From the NCBI RefSeq assembly GCF_029892845.1, contig NZ_JARXVT010000003.1, positions 62,001 to 126,000 on the forward strand: a stretch of 64,000 nucleotides of DNA, written 5' to 3'. Within the stretch, counting starts at the first letter, position 1. Every line of letters starts with the position of its first letter. This document shows positions 18,922 to 27,080 of the stretch, in pieces. The stretch comes from Aurantimicrobium minutum. GTDB taxonomy: Bacteria > Actinomycetota > Actinomycetes > Actinomycetales > Microbacteriaceae. Under the pieces are notes generated by a model, which searched no databases, was not told where the DNA came from, and saw nothing but the letters and a program-made list of their open reading frames with translations. The position numbers and the translations under genes were made by a program.

Positions 18922-19689
18922 GTGGATGTCTTACGTTTTCGCTGGAATGGCAGTGAACTTGTTGACGTCACTGGCGCGCCTGAAATCCCGCTCTACGTAG
19001 CTGACTCATTCCTTCTCAACGAAGGCAAAGTGGTGGGTTTTGACCGCCACCTCGTCCGCTTCACTTCTTCTGCTGAGTTTCAAGGACTGGTTCGTCCAGT
19101 TGACGACTTCCTCTCCGCAGTAACGGCTGCCTTACCTCGAACGGGCACACTGTTTCCTCGTATTGACCTCACCGAACGAGGTGAGCTTGAACTTCACCTC
19201 CGCCCAGCTCCTGAGCTGAAAGAAACCATTGTTGTGGCGACGGCAACACATGATCCTCGAGTTGAACCCAGCATTAAGGGACCGGACATTCCTGTCCTCA
19301 ATGCTCTTCGGCAGGAAGCCCAGGCCCTGGGTGCTGACGATGCCGTGATTCTCGATGCACAAGGCCGCATCGTGGATGGCTCAACCACCTGTTTCGTGTG
19401 GTTTGCGGACGGCGAATTACACGTACCTCCCGCTGAGGCAATCAGGGTCGACAGTACGACCGTTGCCTCGGCACGTGAGCTAGCAGCTAAGGGTGGCATC
19501 TCAGTAACGGAAACCTGGGCAACTGCCGCAGATCTTGCAGGTGTTGAGCTGTATGCCCTCAATGCCTTGCATGGCATCAGAGCAGTCTCGAAGTGGATTG
19601 ATGGCCCTGTGCTCTCAGTGAATGAGGACAGGCTCGTACATTGGCGCCAGCAATACGATCTCTTGGCACAGGAACTTCCGGAGATCTGA
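18922..19689 (+). CDS. pabC: Class IV aminotransferase, likely aminodeoxychorismate lyase
   Basis: A PLP enzyme of fold type IV with 255 residues. Family features are LLNEGKVVGFDRHLVRF near the N-terminus, a DAQGRIVDGSTTCFVWFADG segment and the C-terminal ELYALNALHGIRAV. Divergence from pabB at 17 bases supports 4-amino-4-deoxychorismate lyase, which yields p-aminobenzoate. Branched-chain or D-amino-acid aminotransferases share the fold, so sequence alone would leave the substrate open. The GTG start is set by the -10 element six bases upstream. Its stop overlaps the dedA start (TGATG). Confidence 0.8.
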   Translation: MDVLRFRWNGSELVDVTGAPEIPLYVADSFLLNEGKVVGFDRHLVRFTSSAEFQGLVRPVDDFLSAVTAALPRTGTLFPRIDLTERGELELHLRPAPELKETIVVATATHDPRVEPSIKGPDIPVLNALRQEAQALGADDAVILDAQGRIVDGSTTCFVWFADGELHVPPAEAIRVDSTTVASARELAAKGGISVTETWATAADLAGVELYALNALHGIRAVSKWIDGPVLSVNEDRLVHWRQQYDLLAQELPEI

Positions 19690-20372
19690 TGAACGAGATC
19701 ATCAACAACATCTTGGCAACGGTTGCCTCAGTTGACCCTGTCACGCGCACCTTGATTTCCGCGTTGTTCATCATGCTGGAAACCTCCTTCCTGGTTGGTC
19801 TGGTGATCCCCGGAGACACCGTTGTGTTGATTTCCAGCACAGCCATTACGAACCTGCAGGAATATGTGTTCATGGTGGTGATGGTCATTGTTGGCTCACT
19901 CACCGGTGAAACCATTGGGTTCTTTGTGGGCAAATTCTTTGGCCCCAAAATTCGCACCAGCTGGTTGGGAAGAAAACTAGGCCCACATCGCTGGCAGCAA
20001 GCAGAGAATTACATCGACCGCCGTGGCGGCATCGCTGTGTTCTTGAGCCGATTTCTCCCCATTTTGCATTCACTTATTCCACTCACCGTGGGCATGACGA
20101 AGATGAAGTACCGAACCTTCATTGCCTGGACTGCTGCAGCGTGCGTGATCTGGACTTTTGTCTATGTGACGCTGGCAGCTGTCCTCAAAGACCAATACGA
20201 GGCTTTCGCAGCAAAGTATGAGTGGGCAGGATTCCTCTTCATCGGCATTGTGGTTGCTTTCATCGTTGTTGTTTCTCTCATCAAGAAGCGCGTCGAGAAA
20301 ACCCAAGAGAAATACATGGATGAGCCAGGGGATCACGATTCCCGCACGGTAGAGAACTCTCTGGGTTCCTAA
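19689..20372 (+). CDS. DedA-family membrane protein
   Basis: A 227-residue integral membrane protein of the DedA/SNARE-associated family, members of which act as undecaprenyl-phosphate or phospholipid flippases. The diagnostic segments are SFLVGLVIPGDTVVL, GETIGFFVGKFFG, and FLSRFLPILHSLIPLTVGMTKM with the conserved membrane-embedded Arg. The hydrophilic tail is charged. The frame opens earlier (19641), but the ATG at 19689 overlaps the pabC stop and starts the conserved region. The exact substrate is not predictable. Confidence 0.88.
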   Translation: MNEIINNILATVASVDPVTRTLISALFIMLETSFLVGLVIPGDTVVLISSTAITNLQEYVFMVVMVIVGSLTGETIGFFVGKFFGPKIRTSWLGRKLGPHRWQQAENYIDRRGGIAVFLSRFLPILHSLIPLTVGMTKMKYRTFIAWTAAACVIWTFVYVTLAAVLKDQYEAFAAKYEWAGFLFIGIVVAFIVVVSLIKKRVEKTQEKYMDEPGDHDSRTVENSLGS

Positions 20373-20392
20373 ACTCTGCCAAACTGAGTGAC

Positions 20393-21457
20393 GTGAAGTC
20401 GACCAAACCTTCGAGTGCTGCAGAGCTGACCCAAGATGTCATGCATCGCGCAGCTCGCATTGAGGATCGCTTCCACGCCTATCGCGAGAAGCGTGCACGC
20501 AAGCGCGGCTATGCCGTCACCGTTGTGCCCTATCCCGGATACGGTTCAACTGAGTGGGTTCGTGTTCTCTCTCGTGTTCTCCTGACACGCAATCCACGTC
20601 CAGGTTCTCGTGCTGCACGCAAGATGCAGAAACGCTCAGAGAGCGTGCGAGGGTGGCGTTCATTCGTTGCTGTACCTATCAACGAGGTTTCGGTCACCAT
20701 CACAATCGATGGCACACAAACAGTGGTGAAGGCAGACCGTGGCGGTGTCGTGGATGTTCAGATCCCCATGAAACTCACCCCCGGAATGCATACGGTACAG
20801 ATTCAGGCCGAAGGATCTGAAGTAACCGAGTCGACCATTCATGTGATCTCTCCCCAAGTGTCTGTGGGGCTTGTCTCTGACGTGGATGACACTGTCATGG
20901 TGACTGCACTCCCCCGACCATTCCTAGCCGCCTGGAACTCTTTCGTGCTCGATGAGCACGCCCGCGTTCCCACCCCTGGCATGGCCGTTTTACTCTCACG
21001 CCTTGCATCCATCCAGAAAGATATGCCCGTGGTCTATCTCTCTACAGGTGCGTGGAATGTTGCCCCCACGCTGCGCCGTTTCTTAGGCCGCAACCTCTAT
21101 CCCAAGGGAACACTGTTATTGACGGACTGGGGACCCACCCACGACCGTATGTTCCGTTCGGGTCGCGCTCACAAAGAAACACAGCTGCGTCGCTTGGCTT
21201 CTGAATTCCCCCAGATCAAATGGATTCTGGTGGGCGATGACGGCCAGCACGATGAAGCCATCTACTCAGCTTTTGAGAAAGAGCACCCACGCAGCGTCAA
21301 AGCTGTTGCTATTCGTCAGCTTTCCAATGGTGAAGCAGTTCTCGCTGGTGGACGCAAGAAAGCCGAAGAGCATATTCAGGCCGGAGATGCACCCTGGGTC
21401 TATGCACCTGACGGCGCTGGCCTGTCAGCACAGCTGACAGAGTTCAACGTTCTCTAA
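20393..21457 (+). CDS. App1/DUF2183-family phosphatase
   Basis: A 354-residue protein whose C-terminal half carries the App1 (DUF2183) catalytic domain: DVDDTVMVTALPRPFLAAWN with the HAD-like DxDxT motif, then PVVYLSTGAWN, and KWILVGDDGQHDEAIY as the late acidic motif. Yeast App1 is a phosphatidate phosphatase; the bacterial substrates are not established. The N-terminal half is a basic region plus a beta-rich segment. The GTG start follows dedA by 20 bases, with CAAACT seven bases upstream as a weak -10. The stop abuts the convergent hflX stop with no base between them. Confidence 0.82.
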   Translation: MKSTKPSSAAELTQDVMHRAARIEDRFHAYREKRARKRGYAVTVVPYPGYGSTEWVRVLSRVLLTRNPRPGSRAARKMQKRSESVRGWRSFVAVPINEVSVTITIDGTQTVVKADRGGVVDVQIPMKLTPGMHTVQIQAEGSEVTESTIHVISPQVSVGLVSDVDDTVMVTALPRPFLAAWNSFVLDEHARVPTPGMAVLLSRLASIQKDMPVVYLSTGAWNVAPTLRRFLGRNLYPKGTLLLTDWGPTHDRMFRSGRAHKETQLRRLASEFPQIKWILVGDDGQHDEAIYSAFEKEHPRSVKAVAIRQLSNGEAVLAGGRKKAEEHIQAGDAPWVYAPDGAGLSAQLTEFNVL

Positions 21458-22972
21458 CTAGGCAGAGACGAATTCTTCAAACTGAGGAAGGTCCGCGTGC
21501 TTCACTCGAACATGAACGCGGGTTCCCTCTTCTTCATACTCTGTGGAATCAACCACTGCCTTGGCATGAAGTGCGGAAACTACGTCCCCACGGTCATAAG
21601 GAACCAATAAGTTCAACGGAACATCTGGAGTGGGGATGCGGTCAGCAATGACCTGCAATACCTCGTCAATACCTTCGCCGGTGCGCGCCGAAACAAAGAT
21701 CGCAGAAGGTTCAAGACCCCGCAACAACAGTCGAGTGTTGTCGTCGATCAAATCACTCTTGTTGAAAACAATCTGTTCAGGAATATCTGACGCATCGGCT
21801 TCACCAATCACATCTCGCACCGTGCGAATCTGAGAGGCAGGATCAGGGTGGGATGCATCGACGACGTGAACAATGAGGTCCGCGTCAGCAACCTCTTCAA
21901 TGGTGGAACGGAACGCTTCCACCAATTGGTGAGGAAGATTACGCACAAACCCAACAGTGTCGACCAATGTGTAATTACGACCGTCTTCGGTCTGTGCTTG
22001 GCGCACCGTGGCATCCAGGGTGGCAAACAGAGCATTCTCAACAAGCACACCAGCACGGGTAATGCGGTTGAGTAACGAAGACTTTCCAGCATTGGTGTAA
22101 CCCGTGATGGCAACGGAGGGCACTGAGTTGCGCTTGCGATTCGCTCGCTTGGTATCTCGAGCAGGCTTCATCGCCTCAATCTGCTTACGCAGTTTGGCCA
22201 TGCGCGTATTGATGCGGCGACGATCAAGTTCAATCTTGGTTTCACCAGGACCACGGGAGCCCATGCCGGCACCACCACTACCCACCTGACCACCGGCCTG
22301 ACGGGACATGGATTCACCCCAACCACGCAGACGGGGAAGCATGTATTGCATCTGAGCAAGCTCCACTTGGGCTTTACCCTCACGGCTCTTGGCATGCTGG
22401 CTAAAGATGTCCAAGATGACTGCGGTGCGGTCAATGACCTTGACCTTCACCTCGTCTTCCAGCGCACGGCGCTGGGAGGGGGCAAGTTCTGTATCTGCGA
22501 CGACGGTGTCTGCACCAAGTGCAGCAACGAGGTCTCGTAGTTCTTGAGTCTTTCCTCGACCGAGGTAGGTTGCAGGATCCGGCATGGGACGCATTTGCAT
22601 GACACCGTCAAGAACTTGAGCACCTGCCGTTTCGCACAGCGCTGCCAGTTCGCGCATCGAGTTCTCGCCGTCTTCTACCTGCCCCTTGGGATAGACCCCA
22701 ATGAGGACAACGTTTTCGAGTCGAACCTGGCGATACTCAACCTCAGTAACATCTTCCAGTTCAGTGGAAAGACCCTGCACTCGACGTAAAGAAATACGGT
22801 CAGCTAAGTCCTGCTGTTCACCGTCAAAACTGCGATCATGATCTCCGGCAGATGAATCATCGAGAGCTTGCGCCCTGCCGGAAGAAAACACGGAAAGACG
22901 TGCCCGGTCTGTTTTCTCCGCAGCGCGGGAGAGAACGCGGTCAACGATATCGTCGGAGGGCTCTGTAGTCAT
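21458..22972 (-). CDS. hflX: HflX, ribosome-splitting GTPase
   Basis: GTPase of the Obg/HflX class that rescues or dissociates stalled ribosomes. The product has 504 residues. The N-terminal HflX domain has VVLIGVYPKGQVEDGENSM and DPATYLGRGKTQEL, followed by a glycine-rich and coiled-coil linker (GQVGSGGAGMGSRGPGETK). The G domain has the P-loop GYTNAGKSSLLN, DTVGFV and NKSD. The open frame runs to 23125, but the ATG at 22972 (MTTEPSDDIVDRVL) begins family-like sequence and has TATCTT seven bases upstream. Close relatives lie near miaA/miaB/dapF, as here. Confidence 0.93.
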   Translation of the reverse strand: MTTEPSDDIVDRVLSRAAEKTDRARLSVFSSGRAQALDDSSAGDHDRSFDGEQQDLADRISLRRVQGLSTELEDVTEVEYRQVRLENVVLIGVYPKGQVEDGENSMRELAALCETAGAQVLDGVMQMRPMPDPATYLGRGKTQELRDLVAALGADTVVADTELAPSQRRALEDEVKVKVIDRTAVILDIFSQHAKSREGKAQVELAQMQYMLPRLRGWGESMSRQAGGQVGSGGAGMGSRGPGETKIELDRRRINTRMAKLRKQIEAMKPARDTKRANRKRNSVPSVAITGYTNAGKSSLLNRITRAGVLVENALFATLDATVRQAQTEDGRNYTLVDTVGFVRNLPHQLVEAFRSTIEEVADADLIVHVVDASHPDPASQIRTVRDVIGEADASDIPEQIVFNKSDLIDDNTRLLLRGLEPSAIFVSARTGEGIDEVLQVIADRIPTPDVPLNLLVPYDRGDVVSALHAKAVVDSTEYEEEGTRVHVRVKHADLPQFEEFVSA

Positions 22973-22979
22973 TGCTTCA

Positions 22980-22985
22980 AAGATA
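22980..22985 (-). promoter_or_regulatory. -10 element for hflX
   Basis: TATCTT on the minus strand, seven bases before the ATG at 22972; no ribosome site precedes that start. Confidence 0.45.
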
Positions 22986-23023
22986 TCGCCACTTACTGTG
23001 AACGATTCCCAGCTTGCGCCCAG

Positions 23024-23029
23024 TAATGT
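23024..23029 (+). promoter_or_regulatory. -10 element for the small Cys-rich protein gene
   Basis: TAATGT followed by exactly six bases and the ATG at 23036; divergent from hflX. Confidence 0.5.
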
Positions 23030-23035
23030 GAGGCT

Positions 23036-23245
23036 ATGACCACAACTCTTGCTCCCTGCCCCCACTGCGGTGCTGCTTTGGTGCCAATTGTGTATGGCTT
23101 TCCTGCTCCTGATGCTTTCGAACAAGTCGCCCGAGGCGAAATAGTTCTCGGTGGTTGCATGATGTATCCAGGCGCCCCTGATGATGGCTGCCCTACAAAA
23201 GGGTGCTCAGGCCCAGCCGTTGAGGCACCTACCCAGAAGCGATAA
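23036..23245 (+). CDS. Small Cys-rich (zinc-ribbon-like) protein
   Basis: A 69-residue soluble protein with CPHCG near residue 8, the segment VYGFPAPDAFEQVARGEIVLGGC in the middle and a second Cys group (GCPTKGC) near the C-terminus. The two Cys pairs suggest a metal-binding fold. From memory the pattern 'CP.CG...P..YG.P.P....A..GE..LGGC' recurs in unannotated small proteins of many bacteria, but no function is known to me. The ATG is supported by TAATGT six bases upstream. Divergence from hflX gives no clear functional clue. Confidence 0.7.
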   Translation: MTTTLAPCPHCGAALVPIVYGFPAPDAFEQVARGEIVLGGCMMYPGAPDDGCPTKGCSGPAVEAPTQKR

Positions 23246-23297
23246 ACTCTAGACAAGGTCTGCGTCTCTACGTAGGCCATTTCTATGAGGAGTTCTT

Positions 23298-24173
23298 GTG
23301 TCAACACCTAGCAATCCAGCCCGATCATCGTCCAAGCTTCCTTGGATCATTGTCAGCGCTCTCGCTGCAGTTATCGTGATTGCTCTCGTGACGTTTGTGC
23401 TCGTTGCTAACGGAACACCCAAGCCAGATCCCACGAACTCGGGCATCCCCACCGTGACCCCGACCCCTCACCCCACCGCGACGCCCACCAAGACTCCTAC
23501 GCCGACGGTTACCCCCACCCCGACACCAACAACTACCCCTACCAAGTCGCCAACACCCACTCCTAGCCCCACTGTTGTTCCCGTCACTGCATGGGCAGAT
23601 AAGACGTATGGCACCTTCACCCCGGTGAGCCGCACCAACCAGACCGGAACCAAGGTTGTTGACTTCGGCAACAACATCACCGCTGGTGTGGTCAAGATCG
23701 ACTCGACCAACCTCAACGATGTTTCATTCCTTGTTGAAGTTCTGGCAACTGATAACACAACCGTGATCGACACCATCGTGACAAGCCCCGGAAGCTACAA
23801 CGGAACTGTTGCATTTGGCTTGGCTGGTTACGGTGATCAAACTGCTGGCGCCCTCAAGATCACTACCGCGAACGATGTGACCTGGTCTGTACTGATTTCA
23901 CCTGTATCTGTAGCTCCACAGGGCCCTCTTGCTGCACCCAGCTCTACGAGTGGTGACGTTGTTTACCTCTACGCTGGCGCAGCAGCAACCCTGCATGCAG
24001 AGACCTTCGCTCCTAACCAGGGGATTGTGGTCATTCAGTACTTTGGTCCCACCAACACTGCTTTGACCCTTGTGAACTCCCCCACCATGATTGACCAACG
24101 CAGCCCTATCTCTGCTGGTCCATCTGTCGTCACCGTGAAGGCTGACGGCTCGTGGAACGTCACCGTCAACTAA
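23298..24173 (+). CDS. Membrane-anchored protein with Pro/Thr-rich stalk
   Basis: A 291-residue protein of unrecognised family. A short cytoplasmic N-terminus is followed by one transmembrane anchor ([22 protein letters not shown], about residues 14-36). A Pro/Thr repeat stalk ([20 protein letters not shown] and so on, about residues 48-93) would span the cell wall. The C-terminal 190 residues look beta-rich ([20 protein letters not shown] and [20 protein letters not shown]). The GTG start has GAGGAG eight bases upstream. It is probably a surface-exposed binding or structural protein. The stop codon TAA also begins the -10 element of the next gene. Confidence 0.75.
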   Translation: MSTPSNPARSSSKLPWIIVSALAAVIVIALVTFVLVANGTPKPDPTNSGIPTVTPTPHPTATPTKTPTPTVTPTPTPTTTPTKSPTPTPSPTVVPVTAWADKTYGTFTPVSRTNQTGTKVVDFGNNITAGVVKIDSTNLNDVSFLVEVLATDNTTVIDTIVTSPGSYNGTVAFGLAGYGDQTAGALKITTANDVTWSVLISPVSVAPQGPLAAPSSTSGDVVYLYAGAAATLHAETFAPNQGIVVIQYFGPTNTALTLVNSPTMIDQRSPISAGPSVVTVKADGSWNVTVN

Positions 24174-24176
24174 CCT
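24171..24176 (+). promoter_or_regulatory. -10 element overlapping a stop codon
   Basis: TAACCT starts with the TAA stop of the preceding gene and ends six bases before the ATG at 24183. GAAGAC in between could also act as a poor ribosome site. Confidence 0.4.
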
Positions 24177-24182
24177 GAAGAC

Positions 24183-24803
24183 ATGACCGAGAAGAACACC
24201 GAGCACTACTTCTCGGCGCAACCTGCAGGCGAATTCCGCAGCACCGAGATTGCTGTGCGCCTGGCGCACGGTGATTACACCGTGGAAACGGCAGGGAGCA
24301 TTTTCAGCCCTGATCACATCGATGCAGGTACTGAACAGCTGCTTTACAGCGTCCCCACGCCACCAGCTACGGGAAACTTCCTTGACCTGGGCTGTGGCTG
24401 GGGCCCTCTTGCGCTCACCCTTGCACTGGAAGCACCTGAAGCTGCAATCTTTGCCATAGATGTGAACGAGCGGGCTCTCGAGCTGACTCGACGGAATGCA
24501 ACACGACTAGGACTGGGTAACATCTCGGCAGGCCTTCCTGATTCGATTGACCCAGCTGTGAGTTTTGACCTGATCTGGTCGAACCCTCCTATCCGAGTGG
24601 GCAAGGCAGAACTTCACGACATCATGAAAACCTGGCTCCCCCGCCTGACCATTGGCGGCGAGGCATACCTCGTTGTGGCCAAGCACCTTGGTGCTGACTC
24701 TTTTGAAAAGTGGTTGGGCACTCAGTTCAAGGCAACCCACCAGGTATCGCGAGAAGACACCCGTAAGGGCTTCCGCATTATCAAGGTTGTGCGAACGAAC
24801 TAA
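24183..24803 (+). CDS. RsmC/MTS-family methyltransferase
   Basis: A SAM-dependent class I methyltransferase of 206 residues in one domain. The segments are EHYFSAQPAGEFRSTEI at the start, the SAM-binding loop FLDLGCGWGPLAL, a motif II acidic residue in AIDVNERAL, and IWSNPPIRVGK. The NPP motif marks methylation of a nitrogen on a base, as in RsmC (16S rRNA m2G1207). It lacks the N-terminal pseudo-domain of proteobacterial RsmC, so the exact target is uncertain. Its stop overlaps the convergent lipoprotein gene stop by four bases. Confidence 0.85.
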   Translation: MTEKNTEHYFSAQPAGEFRSTEIAVRLAHGDYTVETAGSIFSPDHIDAGTEQLLYSVPTPPATGNFLDLGCGWGPLALTLALEAPEAAIFAIDVNERALELTRRNATRLGLGNISAGLPDSIDPAVSFDLIWSNPPIRVGKAELHDIMKTWLPRLTIGGEAYLVVAKHLGADSFEKWLGTQFKATHQVSREDTRKGFRIIKVVRTN

Positions 24804-25216
24804 GGAAGTTTCGGAAGCTCCAAGTTCACCGAAGCACCCAAGATGGCACATCGGGCAGAGATGCCCACACCTGAAGCAATAAAGCCCGCAACATCGGGTT
24901 GATTGCCATCAACCACAAACTGGGCGTTCTTCTTGAGCTCAGTTAAAGCTTCCGTCAGCTGCTTATCGGTTGCCTGACCCAACACAGCATCAAGTTGGGT
25001 AGGGATGTTAATGAAATCTTGGGGAAGAGCAGCAATATTGCCCGAGCTCAACGCAGTGTTGAGTGTCTCCCACGTCGAACCAATCGCTTCACACGCGGCG
25101 GTGTTTGCTACTTTATCGCTCGCATCCAAACTTGGAATCTGGTCACAGCCTGAGAGTGATACCGCAGCGAGAACTGCCACTGAGAAGCTCAGAATGGCTT
25201 TATGAGAGGTTTTCAT
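24800..25216 (-). CDS. Putative lipoprotein of unknown function
   Basis: A 138-residue product with a type II signal peptide: KAILSFSVAVLAAVSLSGCDQ, with the lipobox LSGC and lipidated Cys at about residue 24. The mature part is mostly helical and has two further Cys residues (AACEAIGSTW and SARCAIL). No family is recognised. It is six bases downstream of dapF, so it may be co-transcribed, and it is convergent with the methyltransferase gene. Localisation outside the membrane is well supported; function is unknown. Confidence 0.75.
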   Translation of the reverse strand: MKTSHKAILSFSVAVLAAVSLSGCDQIPSLDASDKVANTAACEAIGSTWETLNTALSSGNIAALPQDFINIPTQLDAVLGQATDKQLTEALTELKKNAQFVVDGNQPDVAGFIASGVGISARCAILGASVNLELPKLP

Positions 25217-25222
25217 GTTCAG

Positions 25223-26140
25223 TTACGCCAGTTCCACGGTTCCGGTGTACACAAGCTCTGCTGGGCCTGAAAGAGCGACGTGCTCCCCTTCTTCAGTGGG
25301 GAACATACGCACGGCAAGAGTTCCTCCTGGAACGTCCACGCGCCAGTTGTGTGGCGCACCCTCGCCAGCCCAGTGACGAGTTGCTAAAGCAGCAGCGACA
25401 ACCCCGGTGCCACAAGACAGCGTCTCACCGGAGCCACGTTCGTGGACGCGCATCCGGATGTGTCCGACGCCATCTTTCACGAGAGGGTCATGAGGAACAA
25501 CGAGTTCCACGTTGGCACCGTCGGGAAGTTCTGGCTCCAGGCGTGGTGCGGAACTCAAGTCAGCTGCATCGAGCTCTGCGTCGTCTGCGAATGCTGCGAT
25601 GACATGTGGGTTGCCCACATTAATACCCACGCCCGGACGGGCAACAGGAACTCCAGCCACCTTGACAACGGGCTCGCCGCCATCAAAACTCCAACGACCC
25701 ATATCCACCTGGAACTGAGTTCCCTGTGCAGTGAGGTCGCGCACACCGGCTCGCGTGCCAATGGCTAAAGTTTCTCCACGATTAATGGTGGCAAGCCCTG
25801 TTTCTAGCAAGTACTTGGCATAGACACGAATGCCATTTCCACACATCTCCGAGAGTGAGCCGTCGGAGTTGTAGTAATCCATAAACCATTCAGCCGCTGA
25901 ATCCTCGGCAAGTGCAGCAGAACCAGCAGGGTCCACAACGATCTGGCCAGGTTCGTGCTTGCGGTTGAGTTTGCTGCTTTTTACGGCGCGAATCACGCCA
26001 TCAGCACCAATACCGAAGTGGCGGTCACACAATGCCGCGATCTGGCTAGGGGTGAGCGGAAGCTCCCCCTCGGGGTCGCTATAGAGCACGAAATCGTTTC
26101 CAGTTCCGTGACCCTTGGTGAAGTGCAGCGAGATAGCCAT
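25223..26140 (-). CDS. dapF: Diaminopimelate epimerase
   Basis: Cofactor-independent racemase that converts LL-DAP to meso-DAP on the lysine pathway. The product has 305 residues and starts [16 protein letters not shown]. The two catalytic Cys motifs are present: [13 protein letters not shown] in the first half and [14 protein letters not shown] in the second. The ATG at 26140 lies nine bases after the miaA stop, with GGAGTC in front. The order miaB-miaA-dapF is the usual actinobacterial one. With dapA also in the window, DAP is made at least for lysine, whatever the cell-wall diamino acid is. Confidence 0.96.
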   Translation of the reverse strand: MAISLHFTKGHGTGNDFVLYSDPEGELPLTPSQIAALCDRHFGIGADGVIRAVKSSKLNRKHEPGQIVVDPAGSAALAEDSAAEWFMDYYNSDGSLSEMCGNGIRVYAKYLLETGLATINRGETLAIGTRAGVRDLTAQGTQFQVDMGRWSFDGGEPVVKVAGVPVARPGVGINVGNPHVIAAFADDAELDAADLSSAPRLEPELPDGANVELVVPHDPLVKDGVGHIRMRVHERGSGETLSCGTGVVAAALATRHWAGEGAPHNWRVDVPGGTLAVRMFPTEEGEHVALSGPAELVYTGTVELA

Positions 26141-26146
26141 GACTCC

Positions 26147-26152
26147 AGCTTA
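26147..26152 (-). promoter_or_regulatory. Possible -10 element overlapping the miaA stop
   Basis: TAAGCT on the minus strand begins with the miaA TAA stop and ends six bases before the dapF ATG. GGAG in the spacer may instead act as a ribosome site. Confidence 0.35.
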
Positions 26153-27079
26153 AAGGTTGAGTTGTGAGATGACGTGAGAGACATTTCCCGAGTCCCCCGC
26201 CGGAAGCCAGGAAAGGTCGGAGTATCTCTTGAACCAGCTCACCTGACGTCGTGCATATCGTCGAGTAATGGATTGCGTCTCAGCTATAGCATCTGCACGC
26301 GTCATCTCACCTGAGAGTTCCGCCAATGCTTGGGCATAACCAATTGCTCGGCGTGCAGTAATCCCCTGTTGAATGCCTCGAGGAATCAAAGCAGTTACTT
26401 CATCGAGAAGACCATCAGCCCACATCTTCTCCACGCGACGATCCAAACGCTTGACCAAAACTTCACGGTCCTCAGCTAGACCGATAATGACGGATGGCAG
26501 CCAATAGACAGCTTCCTCAGGAAGGGTCCCCAGTGCTGCAGTGCTCCCTGTGACCTCGAGAACTTCGAGAGCACGAACGACACGTCTCGAGTTCTGCTGG
26601 TCGATACGTTCCGCTGCTTCGGGAGCTACTTCCTTCAGGCGTTGAAAGAGTGCACCTGGACCTAAGTCTTCCAATTCTTTTTCGAGGCGCTCTCGAATGA
26701 CATCGTCATGGCCGGGGAAATCAAAATCGAAAAGAACACTGCTGACATAGAGACCCGATCCACCCACCAAAATGGCGAGGTTCCCTCGAGCATTGATTTC
26801 CGCAATGACTGATCGTGCCTGGGTTTGATAGTCCGCCACAGCTGCCTCATCGGTCACAGCCAGGACATCAAACATGTGGTGTGGAATTCCTCGACGCTCA
26901 GCCTCAGGAAGCTTTGCGGTGCCAATATCCATCCCGGCGTAGAGCTGCATGGCGTCTGCGTTGACAATTTCAACACCATGGCCTTCGGCAATCAACGCTT
27001 CAGCAACATCCAAGGAGAGATCAGATTTCCCCGTGCCCGTTGCCCCCACGATCGCAAGGATCTGGGTTTTCTCGCTCAC
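26150..27079 (-). CDS. miaA: MiaA, tRNA dimethylallyltransferase
   Basis: Transfers the dimethylallyl group to A37 of tRNAs that read UNN codons, giving i6A37. The product has 309 residues with the P-loop [17 protein letters not shown], the segment [29 protein letters not shown] and the [13 protein letters not shown] helix, all standard. The gene begins one base after the miaB stop, so the two A37 modification genes are coupled: MiaB methylthiolates the MiaA product. Confidence 0.96.
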   Translation of the reverse strand: MSEKTQILAIVGATGTGKSDLSLDVAEALIAEGHGVEIVNADAMQLYAGMDIGTAKLPEAERRGIPHHMFDVLAVTDEAAVADYQTQARSVIAEINARGNLAILVGGSGLYVSSVLFDFDFPGHDDVIRERLEKELEDLGPGALFQRLKEVAPEAAERIDQQNSRRVVRALEVLEVTGSTAALGTLPEEAVYWLPSVIIGLAEDREVLVKRLDRRVEKMWADGLLDEVTALIPRGIQQGITARRAIGYAQALAELSGEMTRADAIAETQSITRRYARRQVSWFKRYSDLSWLPAGDSGNVSHVISQLNL

Positions 27080-27080
27080 G

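Noticed and set aside
23450-23580. Tandem DNA repeats that could be a CRISPR or satellite
   Set aside because: The repetition comes from Pro/Thr codons of a cell-wall-spanning stalk within one intact reading frame.
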